From Pseudomonadota bacterium (GTDB lineage: Bacteria; Desulfobacterota; Binatia; Binatales; Binataceae): a stretch of DNA of 64,000 nucleotides. The stretch is from assembly GCA_021325025.1 (NCBI GenBank), contig JAJPHZ010000035.1, forward strand, positions 62,001-126,000. The letters are read 5' to 3'. Position 1 is the stretch's first letter. Each line of letters begins with the position of its first letter. Shown one piece after another: positions 55,897-64,000 of this stretch. The position numbers were made by a program, and so were the translations under genes. Below the pieces are notes generated by a model. The model did no database searches. It was not told where the DNA came from and worked only from the letters and a program-made list of their open reading frames with translations.

Positions 55897-56232
55897 TTAA
55901 TGAGATTGGAAGGGACCGGGTTGGAGCGCATCAAATGCGAATTCGCTCAGCCGGTGCTCGGAACGGATCGCTTTGAGGGAGGTTTCCCGCACCTGCTCAA
56001 ACTGTCCCTCCAGCCAACGGGCCAATGAGGCGCACGCGGCCTGCGGGTCGGTAATCGTGCCCTTTTGCAACAGCGGAGCGGCAATGCGGCAGCGAAAGAC
56101 GAACCGTTCCAATCCCGCGGCATGCTCGGCGGCCAGCGTCAGCGTCCAGGTGCCGTCGGGTGCGGTGTTTTGCTCGACAATGTTCAGCCGGTACATGCCG
56201 CGCGGGGTGTTAAGCGGTGCTGGTTGGGCCAT
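55897..56232 (-). CDS. Uncharacterised small protein next to secF
   Basis: 111 aa, soluble. Beta-rich start (MYRLNIVEQNTAPDGTWTLTLAAEHAAGLERFVFRCRIAAPLL) and helical end (AACASLARWLEGQFEQVRETSLKAI). No recognised family. It begins 4 bp after the secF stop, so translation is probably coupled. Many such short orphan genes flank sec genes without shared function. Confidence 0.6.
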   Translation of the reverse strand: MAQPAPLNTPRGMYRLNIVEQNTAPDGTWTLTLAAEHAAGLERFVFRCRIAAPLLQKGTITDPQAACASLARWLEGQFEQVRETSLKAIRSEHRLSEFAFDALQPGPFQSH

Positions 56233-56236
56233 CGCT

Positions 56237-57163
56237 TCAGGCGGCGCGCGGCAAGGCCTTGATCTTGACTCGGCGCTCCCAGAACAACACCACCGGTCCG
56301 GCGATGTAGATCGAGGAATAGGTGCCGGTGATGAAACCGATCAACAGGGTAAAGGCGGACGGACGCAGGATTGGACCGCCCAGTGCCAGGAGCGCGATCA
56401 GCACGACAATCGCCACGCCCGAGGTCAGGATGGTGCGCGAGAGGGTCTCGTTGATAGCCCGATTCATGATCTCGGGCAGGCCCTCGCGCCGGCGCTTGAG
56501 CGCGTCTTCGCGGATGCGGTCGGAGACGATTATGGTGTCATGCACCGAGTAGCCGATTACAGTGAGCAGCGCGGCGAGCGTGGTCAGGTCGAATTGCAGC
56601 TGCGAGATGACCAGCGCACCCACCACGACCAGGATGTCGTGGACGAGCGCGATCACGGCCCCGGCGCCGAAGCTCCAACTGACGTTACGGAACTGCCAGG
56701 CAATGAAGCAGCCCATGAAGATGGTGGCCGCGGCCACCGCTTCGACCGCGTGGAGCCGCAAATCGCGCCCCACGCGCGCGCCCACGCTCTCCACGCGCAG
56801 CACCTCGGCCACGTGGTGGCCGTAGGCCTTGTCCAGCGCGCTGTCGAGACGCTGCGTGAAGCCTTTGAGATTGCTCAGCTTTTCAAAGCGCATCAGGTAC
56901 TGGCCGCTCTGGCCGAAGTCCTGCACGGTAATCTCGCCCAGGTCCAGCGGCGCCAGCGCGCGGCGCAGTTCGTCGGCGGTGGTGGCGCGGCTGACGCGCA
57001 CCTGCACCACGGTGCCACCGTTGAAATCGACGCCGTAGTTGAGGCCCTTGACGAGCAGCAGGACGATCGCCGCGAGGTTGATCGCCGTGGACAACAGAAC
57101 GAAAAACTTCCGCTTGCCGACGAAATCGACGTTAACGTCGGGCGGAATCAACTGTAATGACAT
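56237..57163 (-). CDS. secF: Protein translocase subunit SecF
   Basis: 308 aa with six membrane segments, one near the N terminus and five in the C-terminal half. The family motif usually written DFTGGT reads VDFNGGTVVQV here, followed by the P1-like head (about 50-130) and ESVGARVGRDL. The membrane half contains IGYSVHDTIIVSDRIRED and INETLSRTILTS, both diagnostic of SecF. With SecD it uses the proton gradient to pull exported proteins through SecYEG. secD is not upstream, where it would normally be, so the pair is split in this genome or secD is farther away. Confidence 0.94.
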   Translation of the reverse strand: MSLQLIPPDVNVDFVGKRKFFVLLSTAINLAAIVLLLVKGLNYGVDFNGGTVVQVRVSRATTADELRRALAPLDLGEITVQDFGQSGQYLMRFEKLSNLKGFTQRLDSALDKAYGHHVAEVLRVESVGARVGRDLRLHAVEAVAAATIFMGCFIAWQFRNVSWSFGAGAVIALVHDILVVVGALVISQLQFDLTTLAALLTVIGYSVHDTIIVSDRIREDALKRRREGLPEIMNRAINETLSRTILTSGVAIVVLIALLALGGPILRPSAFTLLIGFITGTYSSIYIAGPVVLFWERRVKIKALPRAA

Positions 57164-57350
57164 CGCGCCTTGCTGCTCCTCAACTTGCCCTGGCTGGACG
57201 CGGCTGGCGCGAAACGGCCACCTGGCGCGCCGGTCGGACAGCCATGCCTGGACTTACGACAATTAGCCGGTCGGGCGGCTAAAGGAAAGGACCCTGAGGG
57301 CGGCGCACAGGCCCACCACAGGAAGATCACCGATGCGGATGGCAGGCAGA

Positions 57351-57683
57351 TCAAGCTGCGGTGCGCGACTTGCCGCACTTGCCGCAAAGGTTGTGCAGAT
57401 TGGCAGGATCCTCGACAATCCCTTCGTCGAGCGAATGACACACCTTCAGGCATTTTTCGCAGATGAAGTAGATGCCCTCGATGGTCTTGTTGATGCGCTC
57501 GCGGTTGAGGATGCGGCCCTTGAGCTTTTCGATCCGGATGCCGAGCAGCTCTTCGTATTGGCGCTTGATCTTGCGCCGCCCCGCTTCATCCTTGGGAAGA
57601 TCGGCTTCTTCCTCGCGCTCGTCGGCGTCGGTGATGCCGACGTAGAGATCGACCTTGGATTTTGACTTGCGTGATCTGGCCAC
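57351..57683 (-). CDS. Small zinc-ribbon protein of unknown function
   Basis: 110 aa. A charged helical N-terminal half (DADEREEEADLPKDEAGRRK and on to LKGRILNRERINKTIEGI) is followed by a metal-binding-looking C terminus with C-x2-C-x3-C (ICEKCLKVCH) and C-x2-C (LCGKCGKS). Helix plus C-terminal zinc ribbon recalls DksA-type proteins in layout, but the DksA coiled-coil tip motif is not there. It is 36 bp downstream of another zinc-ribbon gene and 187 bp upstream of secF. Confidence 0.7.
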   Translation of the reverse strand: MARSRKSKSKVDLYVGITDADEREEEADLPKDEAGRRKIKRQYEELLGIRIEKLKGRILNRERINKTIEGIYFICEKCLKVCHSLDEGIVEDPANLHNLCGKCGKSRTAA

Positions 57684-57719
57684 CTGAGTTGCCCTGCAAC
57701 GATTCTAACGGGTAGGGGT

Positions 57720-57890
57720 CTAACGGGTACGCGCGCTGTAACCGCAGTTCTTCTCGCAGACCCAGAAGAATCCCTTCCGGCCGAAACCGGTATAGAACAC
57801 CACCTTGGCCTCGGCGCTGCAGCTGGGACAGACGTGTTTGCGCGCTTCGGCCCCCCTGCTCTCCGCAGTCTTGGCCTTTTTCTCCGCCAT
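57720..57890 (-). CDS. 56-residue zinc-ribbon protein behind a leader hairpin
   Basis: A Lys/Ala-rich start (MAEKKAKTAESRGAEARK) leads to a compact zinc ribbon with CPSC and CEKNC around VVFYTGFGRKGFFWV. It resembles the short treble-clef proteins sometimes annotated as ribosome-associated, without a firm family. GAGGAA lies 5 bp before the ATG at 57890. A perfect 10-bp hairpin with a T-run ends only a few bases before that Shine-Dalgarno. Confidence 0.7.
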   Translation of the reverse strand: MAEKKAKTAESRGAEARKHVCPSCSAEAKVVFYTGFGRKGFFWVCEKNCGYSARTR

Positions 57891-57905
57891 CACGGTTCCT
57901 CGTTC

Positions 57906-57949
57906 AAAAAATAACCCGGCAAGTCCAGTTACGATACCAGCCGGGTTAT
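57906..57949 (-). promoter_or_regulatory. Terminator-type hairpin in the leader of the small zinc-ribbon gene
   Basis: On the minus strand ATAACCCGGC and GCCGGGTTAT form a perfect 10-bp stem around 19 nt, immediately followed by TTTTT. The structure ends about 4 bp before the Shine-Dalgarno of the gene starting at 57890. No minus-strand gene lies directly upstream, so it looks like an attenuator within a leader rather than the end of another gene's transcript. It could also block read-through of antisense transcription from the trmI side. Confidence 0.55.
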
Positions 57950-58126
57950 ATAAAACGTAAACGGGGAGAGCGGATTCAGTCAATAGTTCAACGGCGCCGA
58001 AACCGGCGGACAGCTCCGTCAACCGCCCAGGCTCCCCTGCTGTCCGCTCCCACCCGCGTGCATGGCGCGCCGGCCGGTTTGCGCGGCGGTTGCGCGGCGC
58101 AGCGCTCCGTTCTAAGCCTTTAGCGC

Positions 58127-58903
58127 TTGGAACCCACGCTCAAAGCAAACGATCCGGTTCTGTTCATCGACCGCAAGCATCGGCGCTATCTAAAGCGCCT
58201 GCGCCCGGGACGCAAGATCACCATCCGCGGCGACATCCTGGCCGACGAACTGCTCGGTCTGCCCGAAGGCTCGCGGGTGCGCTTCAGCTCCGGGGAGACG
58301 TTCTTGGTGCTGCGTCCCACCTACGCCGACCTGGTGCCGAATCTGCCGCGCCAGGCGCAGGTGATCTATCCCAAGGACAGCGGGCCGATGCTGCTGTGGG
58401 GCGACGTCTTTCCCGGCGCGGTGGTGATCGAAGGCGGCATCGGCGCGGGCGCGCTCACCATTGCATTGCTGCGCGCCATCGGACCCGCCGGGCGTCTAAT
58501 CTCCTATGAGCTGCGCGAGGATTTCGCCACGATGGCGCGCGATAACGTGGCGGCATACTTCGGCGACGCACCGCAGTGGACGCTCAAGCTGGGCGACCTC
58601 TATCAGGGCTTCGATGAGGTCGGCGTCGACCGCATGTTCCTGGACGTCGCCGAACCCGCTCGCGCACTGGAACACGCGGCGCGCGCGTTGCGGCCCGGCG
58701 GCGTGCTGGTCTGTTACGTGCCCACCGCGCTGCAACTCAAAGACACGGTCGAGGCGCTGGAGGCCAATCCGCGCTTTGGCGAAATCGAAAGCTTCGAGAC
58801 CCTGCTGCGTCATTGGCAGGTCAAGGGGCTGAGCGTGCGTCCGCTCCATCGCATGGTCGCGCACTCCGCCTTCATAATCGTGGCGCGCCGCCTGGCCGAT
58901 TGA
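58127..58903 (+). CDS. trmI: tRNA (adenine-N1)-methyltransferase TrmI family
   Basis: 258 aa. An N-terminal small beta domain (VLFIDRKHRRYLKRLRPGRK) precedes the class I SAM methyltransferase with the family signatures QVIYPKDSGPMLLWGD, VVIEGGIGAGALTIALL (SAM loop, normally EAGxGSG) and FLDVAEPARALEHAARAL (catalytic Asp). It makes m1A58 in the T-loop of tRNA. The start is a TTG at 58127 with no clear Shine-Dalgarno. It is divergent from the zinc-ribbon genes and 70 bp upstream of an exporter gene. Confidence 0.9.
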   Translation: MEPTLKANDPVLFIDRKHRRYLKRLRPGRKITIRGDILADELLGLPEGSRVRFSSGETFLVLRPTYADLVPNLPRQAQVIYPKDSGPMLLWGDVFPGAVVIEGGIGAGALTIALLRAIGPAGRLISYELREDFATMARDNVAAYFGDAPQWTLKLGDLYQGFDEVGVDRMFLDVAEPARALEHAARALRPGGVLVCYVPTALQLKDTVEALEANPRFGEIESFETLLRHWQVKGLSVRPLHRMVAHSAFIIVARRLAD

Positions 58904-58973
58904 GCCTGCGCCGGGACCCGCTCAAGCTGGACTGGTCTTTGCCCAGGCGGAACACTGAAGACAGTGCGCCGCG

Positions 58974-60572
58974 ATGTCTGAAACAATCTCCACCCGGTTG
59001 CAGTCCGCGCCCGTTGCGCCGCCGCCGGACTCGGCGGCGGGCAAATGGCTGGTCGCCGCCTCCGTGCTGCTGGGTACTTTCCTGTCGGTGATGGACGTCA
59101 CGGTGGTCAACGTGGCAATGCCGCACATGATGGGTGCCTTCGGCGTTAACCTGTTGTCCATCACCTGGGTGTCGACGGCTTACAGTATCGCCGAGATCAT
59201 CATGGTCACGATGTCGGCCTGGATGGCGAGTCTGCTCGGCCGTAGGCGGCTGTTCCTGGCCTCGATGACCGTGTTCATCACCGGCTCGGTGGTCGCCGGC
59301 ACCTCACGCACGTTCAACCAGATGCTGTTTAATCGCGCGGTGCAGGGAATCGGCGGCGGCAGCCTGATTCCGGTCTCGCAGGCGATTTTGCGCGAGACCT
59401 TCCCGCCCGCCGACCAGGGCATGGCGATGGCGGTGTACTCGATGGGTGTCGTGCTGGCGCCGGCCATCGGGCCGGTGCTGGGCGGATGGCTGGTCGATCA
59501 TTACGGATGGCGCTGGGTGTTCTATATCAACGTGCCGTTTTGCGCCGCCGGGCTGGCGATGGTGTCGGCGTTCGTCCACGATCCGCCCTATCTCAAACGC
59601 GGTGTGCAGCATATCGACTGGACCGGCATCGCACTTTTGCTGCTGGGGCTGACCGCCGCGCAACTGGTGCTCGAGCGCGGACAGCAGGTCGACTGGTTCA
59701 ATTCCAACTGGATCGTTCTGGGCATGGCCATCGCTGCCCTGACTTTGATTTCGCTGCTTGTCCGCGAGTTACTCGCGCGCGAGCCGGTAATCGACTTTAG
59801 ACTGTTGCGCAATCCCGAACTGCGCGCCGGCGCCGGCCTGTCCGCTTTGCTCAGCATGGTGCTTTTCGGCTCTAGCTTTTTGCTGCCGCAACTGACCGAA
59901 GACCTGCTCGACTATCCGGCCTTTCGCGCCGGCTTGGTGCTGATTCCACGCGCCATCGTGATGCTGGCGGTGATGCCAATCGTCGGACGCCTTTACAACT
60001 ACGTAAGCCCACGCCTCAGCGTCACGATCGGTCTGATTACGCTGTGCCTGTCGTACTGGTGGCTGTCGCATTTTTCACTGGGCGTCGCGTTCTGGAGCTT
60101 TTTGCCGGTGCTGGTGCTGTCGGGTCTGGGAATGAGCTTTGCGATGGTGACACTGAGCACGGTTTCGCTGAGCACGATGGAACGCGAGAACATGACTGGC
60201 GCATCGAGCCTGTACACACTGATCCGGCGGGAGGCGGGCAACGTGGCTTACGCGCTGTTCGCCACGGTAATCGCCCGCCGCACGCAGTACCATCGCTCGG
60301 TGCTGATCGCAGGGCTCAACCGCCTCAATCCCGTCTTCCGCCAGACGCGCACCAGTCTGTCATCGTATCTGACCCACGACGCACTCAACTATCTGCCCGT
60401 TCCAGGCCAGGGACTCGACCTAATCAATGGGATGGTTAACCGGCAGGCGACGATGATGGCCTACAACGACGTATTCACCATGGTGGTGCCGCTGCTGTTG
60501 ATCATCATCCCGGTAGTCTTTTTCCTGCCCCGGCGCGGCTACCAGGGTCCGCAACATACGATTCTGGACTGA
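58974..60572 (+). CDS. DHA2-family (EmrB/QacA) drug:H+ antiporter
   Basis: 532 aa with about fourteen hydrophobic segments. Family signatures: LGTFLSVMDVTVVNVAMPHM (segment 1, with the Asp of motif D1), MASLLGRRRLFLASM (motif A), AVQGIGGGSLIPVSQAIL and GPVLGGWLVDHYGWRWVFYINVPF (motif C and the EmrB wording). It exports hydrophobic or amphipathic compounds. No periplasmic adaptor (EmrA) or outer-membrane partner gene is adjacent. It shares the plus strand with trmI but the functions are unrelated. Confidence 0.92.
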   Translation: MSETISTRLQSAPVAPPPDSAAGKWLVAASVLLGTFLSVMDVTVVNVAMPHMMGAFGVNLLSITWVSTAYSIAEIIMVTMSAWMASLLGRRRLFLASMTVFITGSVVAGTSRTFNQMLFNRAVQGIGGGSLIPVSQAILRETFPPADQGMAMAVYSMGVVLAPAIGPVLGGWLVDHYGWRWVFYINVPFCAAGLAMVSAFVHDPPYLKRGVQHIDWTGIALLLLGLTAAQLVLERGQQVDWFNSNWIVLGMAIAALTLISLLVRELLAREPVIDFRLLRNPELRAGAGLSALLSMVLFGSSFLLPQLTEDLLDYPAFRAGLVLIPRAIVMLAVMPIVGRLYNYVSPRLSVTIGLITLCLSYWWLSHFSLGVAFWSFLPVLVLSGLGMSFAMVTLSTVSLSTMERENMTGASSLYTLIRREAGNVAYALFATVIARRTQYHRSVLIAGLNRLNPVFRQTRTSLSSYLTHDALNYLPVPGQGLDLINGMVNRQATMMAYNDVFTMVVPLLLIIIPVVFFLPRRGYQGPQHTILD

Positions 60573-60632
60573 CGCCTGGAACACCCGGGCGGTGCGGGCG
60601 CGCGGTTCGCAAACCGCTTCGCAGCAGAATCC

Positions 60633-60651
60633 GGCCGCCAAAGAAGCGGCC
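60633..60651. terminator. Hairpin between convergent exporter and acetate transporter genes
   Basis: GGCCGC and GCGGCC pair around a 7-nt loop, within the 164-bp gap where the two genes converge. There is no T-run, so the termination role is tentative. Confidence 0.3.
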
Positions 60652-60736
60652 CGTGAACCGCGCACGATTTGCAAGTTACGCCGGTGGGTGCGCGGAGCTG
60701 AAGTGACGCCTTCGGTGCGAACCCGCACGCGCCGGC

Positions 60737-61393
60737 CTATACATGCATCGCCTGATGGTCAACCACGGCGTGCAGCCGGCGCAGTCGCTCCTGCTCCTCG
60801 TGCTCGGAGCGTTCGCGGATCACCTTGGGTTCGCCCAGCGGCACCACCTCTTCCAAAGAGGCCGCGTTGTACAGTTCGGCGAACGAACCGTAGGCTGCGA
60901 TCACGCCCGAGATGAGCGCAGATATACCGCCGATAATGGCCAGGGTCCGCACGTCGGCGGCCAGCGCAATCCCCATCAGGATGTCGGCGATCCACAAGAA
61001 CAGCAGGGTCAGGTTGAACACCGCCGTCTCGTTGAAGGACGCCACCCACATGCACAGCACCACCACTCCGCACACGATGAACACTAGCGCCAGGCTGGCC
61101 GGCACCAGCGCCGCGCCGTGCACCATCAGCCCGTTCATTCCCCACCATCCGTAAAATGCGCCCACGAAGGAGAACACCGTCGCGGCCAGTGGGTCGCCAT
61201 ACGCAAACGCCCACATTCCGGCGATGAACTCCGCCAGCCCGCCCATCATCAGCGCATTGGTAAAGTACGTCTCCCACGCCGCGGCGGGCTGGGCAATCAG
61301 CGCCAGGCCCATCAGGAACGTGCTCACTCCCAGCGCCGCCAGGCCCAATGGGATCGGCGTCGCGATGCCCTTGTCTTTTCCCGGTCTGAACAT
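60737..61393 (-). CDS. Acetate/succinate uptake transporter (GPR1/FUN34/YaaH family)
   Basis: 218 aa with six hydrophobic segments. The signature NPAPLGL region appears as ATPIPLGLAALGVSTFLMG, followed by ALMMGGLAEFIAGMWAFAYGDPLAATVFSFVGAFYGWWGM, characteristic of SatP/YaaH. The C-terminal tail (about 180-218) is hydrophilic and charged. It imports acetate with protons, fitting the acid-based lifestyle. GAGGAGG lies about 9 bp before the ATG at 61393. Confidence 0.9.
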   Translation of the reverse strand: MFRPGKDKGIATPIPLGLAALGVSTFLMGLALIAQPAAAWETYFTNALMMGGLAEFIAGMWAFAYGDPLAATVFSFVGAFYGWWGMNGLMVHGAALVPASLALVFIVCGVVVLCMWVASFNETAVFNLTLLFLWIADILMGIALAADVRTLAIIGGISALISGVIAAYGSFAELYNAASLEEVVPLGEPKVIRERSEHEEQERLRRLHAVVDHQAMHV

Positions 61394-62025
61394 GGATGCA
61401 ATACCTCCTCAATTTGTTGGTCGACTTTGTTGGTCTGTCTTATTTGACCGGCGGAGCAGGATTTGCATGTCGCCACCTGCGGTGGTTCGGAGCGGGCCGC
61501 GTTGCGGGAGTTGGCGTCTGTACCAAGGCTGGCCCGGCCCTGGATGCGCGACGTGTATAAGGCGAGCCGTTCAGGCAATCATCAGGCACGGGAAAATGAA
61601 CGGGCCTCCGCCGCCAGCTTCCGCTGGCCCGTCCTGCCTATATCTGACACTATAGACGAATTGGCGCCTCCCGTAATTCGAGTGGGCAGTGACATAAAGT
61701 CGCATTTCGAAAAGTCGTATCCGGACTGTTCGAGTCGGAGGCTGTTTAGCCGGAATTGGATAATCAGGCTAGCTACTGACAGGCACCGAAATAAAATCCA
61801 CCCGCTTTCGTCGTACTACCCTAAATTGCGTGAGCGAACGGAATAAAATCGGCAGCGATAGTAACTGATATTGGACAGTCTACATTTGCAGCCCACATTA
61901 GAATGATATTTTCGTGTCGGTTGATCCCAAATTCTTGTATGGAGATTCCTTCAAGCCTGTCGGCGCAGCCCCACCGCTTGAATTTTTTAACGGCGGCTGA
62001 ACGTCACTCTTACAGGAGCCTGGTT
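61394..62025. other. Non-coding, relatively AT-rich stretch
   Basis: 632 bp upstream of both the acetate transporter (minus) and the small membrane gene (plus). From about 61640 the composition is clearly less GC-rich than the rest of the window. Several open frames exist, the longest 127 codons on the plus strand from 61463, but none has a Shine-Dalgarno, domain or plausible composition. It probably holds divergent promoters. Confidence 0.55.
61413..61435 (-). repeat. Tandem 10-bp repeat in the acetate transporter leader
   Basis: On the minus strand GACCAACAAA occurs twice with a 13-bp period, ending just upstream of the GAGGAGG ribosome binding site of the acetate transporter. It could be a tandem regulator site or an mRNA-binding site, or chance. 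Confidence 0.35.
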
Positions 62026-62307
62026 GTGAGTAGAGACCGCGACATGACGCTGGGAGCGATCGCCGCGATTATTTTGGATTACGTGGCGGTCGCCTTCATT
62101 ATCGGATTACTGGTCCTCGATAGATGGCTGGGTATCCGGCGCGGCATCACGCTCGATATTCTGCTGCTGCTGGTTACCGCTCTGGGTACGATTGCCTGGT
62201 TGGCGGGCTGCCGTCTGAGAGAGCGCCTGACAGGCGACGCTTCGGCGCGCACCGACATTACTCAATTGCGTGCTCCGGCGGCGCGGCGGCGGATAGAAAA
62301 GCGCTAG
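62026..62307 (+). CDS. Small two-span membrane protein
   Basis: 93 aa from the GTG at 62026, which has AGGAG 8 bp upstream; the next start is the ATG at 62044. Two hydrophobic segments (AIILDYVAVAFIIGLLVLD and ITLDILLLLVTALGTIAWLAG) are joined by a short basic loop (RWLGIRRG). The C-terminal tail is basic and hydrophilic. No recognised family. It is convergent with the penicillin-binding protein gene, 28 bp apart. Confidence 0.65.
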   Translation: MSRDRDMTLGAIAAIILDYVAVAFIIGLLVLDRWLGIRRGITLDILLLLVTALGTIAWLAGCRLRERLTGDASARTDITQLRAPAARRRIEKR

Positions 62308-62335
62308 TACCCGGTTGGGGCGCGCGCGCCCCAGC

Positions 62336-64000
62336 TCAGCGATGGCCAAACAAGGCGCCGAAGAAGCCCGCCACCTTGCTCAGCAGATTTCCATTGGCAG
62401 GCGCCGGCGCCGGTGAAGCAATCGGCGGGCTCGGCACCACTGAAGTACCTGCGGCCGGGCCCATCGGCGCCAGGCCTGCGCTGGCCGTTCCAAATCCGCC
62501 CGGCACACCGTGCAAGGCGCACATGTGATGGGGTGCAGTGCCCGGCAGGAACGGCACTGTCACACGGCGGGGGCAAGCCGGCGTTGCCAGACCGCCGGTT
62601 TCCGGGTCGATGGTCGCCATCGTGATGCCGTCGGGAACCGTAAAGTCGGGCGAGGATTCCGACACCGCCTGCCTCATGAAGGCAGCCCACGCGGGCAACG
62701 CCGCCTGCGCACCGGTCAGGCCGATGCTGGCGGGATTGTCGAATCCCACCCACACCCCGCACACCAGATACGGGGTGTAGCCGATAAAGTAAGCGTCATG
62801 AAAGTCCTCCGTGGTGCCGGTTTTGCCTGCCGCCGGAAAATCGACGCCCAGCGCCCTTGCGCTCGCTGCAGTGCCGAACTTCATCACCTCGCGCAGCGCA
62901 CCGGTTACCAGATAGGTCACCGCCGGCGTGATCACCTGCCGCGGCGCGGGCGTGTGTCGATAGATCAGACGGCCCTGCCCATCCACCACCACCTCCAGCG
63001 CGTAGGGCGCATTGGCGGTTCCTGCGTCGGCAAATACCTGGTAAGCGGAGGTCAACTCCAGCAGCGTCGTATCGCCAGCGCCCAGCGCGATCGGCAACCG
63101 GTCGGGCAGCGCCTCGCCGATTCCCATCTCATGCGCAGTCTTGATCATCTGACTGGTGCCCAGCAGGCTGCCCAGGTATGCGGTGGGGACGTTAAGCGAA
63201 TCGGCCAACGCATCGAGCGCGGTCACCGTTCCGCGATAGGTGCGCTCATAGTCGGCGGGCATCCAGCCGCCGAACGACATCGGATGGTCGGGGAGAACCG
63301 AGGCCAGCGTGAAGGGACGCTCGATGGGATTGCGCGCCGGATCCAGCGCGGTCAGATAGACAATGGGCTTGAAGGCGGAACCCGGCTGCCGCAGCGCCAT
63401 CGTGACCCGATTGAACTGACTTAGCGAATAGTCGCGCCCGCCGACCATCGCACGAATCGCACCGGTGCGCACGTCGATCGCAACCATCGAGCTTTCCAGC
63501 CGCTGACCTGCGCGGCGCAACCGCCGATGGGTGCGCTCCAGGCGCTGGAGGTTGTTGACCACGCTCTTTTGTGCCTCTTCCTGCAGCTCGGGGTCGAGCG
63601 TGGTGTAGACTGTGACACCCTGGAGATTGCCGTCGAAGCCGGGCAGCCGATGCACCGCGGCGGCGACGTAATCGACGAAGTAGGGCGCCGGACGGACGGG
63701 AAAGTCAGCCGCCACCTTGATCGGTGTCGCGATTGCGGCCGCGTACTGCTGGTTGTCGAGCAGGCCCGCGCGGCGCATCACGCCCAGCACCGTGTCGCGC
63801 CGCTTGCGGCTTTGCTCGGGATGGCGCCGCGGGTCGTAGAGCGAGGGAGCGTTGATCATGCCAATCAGCGTGGCCGCTTCGGCGGGCGTGACTTCATGCA
63901 GGTCCTTGCCGAACACGTAGCGCGCCGCCATCGGCAGGCCGTAGATCGGCATCCCGCGATAGTCGCCCATCGGCACGTCGTTGATGTAGCGCTCCAGAAT
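62336..64000 (-). CDS. Class A penicillin-binding protein, 5' end cut by window edge
   Basis: 554 residues present; the frame is open to base 64000 and reads ILERYINDVPMG at the edge, the end of the GT51 transglycosylase domain (then ATLIGMINAPSLYDPRRHPEQ). After a linker comes the transpeptidase: SxxK as GSAFK, SxN as SLN, and KTG in GKTGTTEDF. The C terminus (about 60 residues) is Pro/Ala-rich and ends GALFGHR. It polymerises and cross-links peptidoglycan in the periplasm. PBP1A- or PBP1B-type cannot be decided without the N terminus. Confidence 0.93.
   Translation of the reverse strand: MLERYINDVPMGDYRGMPIYGLPMAARYVFGKDLHEVTPAEAATLIGMINAPSLYDPRRHPEQSRKRRDTVLGVMRRAGLLDNQQYAAAIATPIKVAADFPVRPAPYFVDYVAAAVHRLPGFDGNLQGVTVYTTLDPELQEEAQKSVVNNLQRLERTHRRLRRAGQRLESSMVAIDVRTGAIRAMVGGRDYSLSQFNRVTMALRQPGSAFKPIVYLTALDPARNPIERPFTLASVLPDHPMSFGGWMPADYERTYRGTVTALDALADSLNVPTAYLGSLLGTSQMIKTAHEMGIGEALPDRLPIALGAGDTTLLELTSAYQVFADAGTANAPYALEVVVDGQGRLIYRHTPAPRQVITPAVTYLVTGALREVMKFGTAASARALGVDFPAAGKTGTTEDFHDAYFIGYTPYLVCGVWVGFDNPASIGLTGAQAALPAWAAFMRQAVSESSPDFTVPDGITMATIDPETGGLATPACPRRVTVPFLPGTAPHHMCALHGVPGGFGTASAGLAPMGPAAGTSVVPSPPIASPAPAPANGNLLSKVAGFFGALFGHR

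Noticed and set aside
60573..60736. tRNA-like segment with GGTTCGCAAACC
   Set aside because: The T-loop-like words do not extend to an acceptor stem, D arm or CCA end; it is a small hairpin.
61463..61846. 127-codon open frame in the AT-rich intergenic stretch
   Set aside because: No Shine-Dalgarno, no recognisable domain and mixed composition; not convincing as a gene.

Overview
The window is a GC-rich stretch of bacterial chromosome with dense, mostly minus-strand coding and short spacers. It holds 58 supported protein genes, two of them cut by the window edges. I see no rRNA, tRNA, CRISPR array, prophage or insertion sequence. The content points to an aerobic or facultative Gram-negative organism living on fatty, branched and CoA-linked substrates. 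The evidence is a complex I cluster, four acyl-CoA dehydrogenases plus one acyl-CoA dehydrogenase-like flavoprotein, two class III CoA transferase or racemase genes, a crotonase, a thiolase, a B12-dependent acyl-CoA mutase, SecF, a DegP protease, a class A penicillin-binding protein and a proteobacterial-type Isc operon. The mix resembles uncultured soil lineages such as Binatota or Desulfobacterota-like groups, but that placement is an inference from gene content only.

Region by region: 1-3.2 kb carries nuoB-nuoF-nuoG in that unusual order, nuoG running off the left edge. 3.3-5.6 kb has a His-rich FmdB-type zinc ribbon, a lactonase-like metallo-hydrolase and a divergent SDR. 5.6-9.8 kb is one 1389-codon secreted protein with the G8 plus beta-helix architecture of animal CEMIP/TMEM2 hyaluronidases; it is the most striking gene here. 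10-14.8 kb has a zinc alcohol dehydrogenase, a selenium-binding-protein/methanethiol-oxidase gene translationally coupled to a membrane protein, and an M20 peptidase.

14.9-24 kb is an acyl-CoA catabolism block. Its core is acyl-CoA dehydrogenase, mutase large subunit, mutase small subunit, acyl-CoA dehydrogenase, on the minus strand. The mutase is of the methylmalonyl-CoA mutase family but has the substrate-site residues of isobutyryl-CoA mutase. 24-30 kb holds glpX and a threonine operon (aminotransferase, hom, thrC, and an ApgM-like protein probably serving as homoserine kinase) behind a recognisable promoter with a 16-bp palindrome at the expected start site.

30-47 kb is mixed: SDR, MFS transporter, ABC1 kinase with a variant KxGQ motif, an acyl-CoA dehydrogenase relative lacking the usual catalytic Glu, a ClC channel, a class III aminotransferase, an excisionase-type HTH protein, MgtA, an alpha-methylacyl-CoA racemase with all three catalytic residues, a BtuF-like cytosolic protein, a thiolase and a geranylgeranyl-reductase-type flavoprotein. 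47-55.7 kb has DegP, Mug and the operon iscS-iscU-iscA-hscB-hscA-iscX behind a near-consensus sigma-70 promoter. 55.9-64 kb carries an orphan secF, two small zinc-ribbon proteins (one behind a hairpin and U-tract), trmI, a DHA2 exporter, an acetate transporter and a class A PBP running off the right edge.

The functional theme is import and activation of carbon acids, racemisation or carbon-skeleton rearrangement, beta-oxidation and respiration through complex I, with iron-sulfur assembly to supply it.
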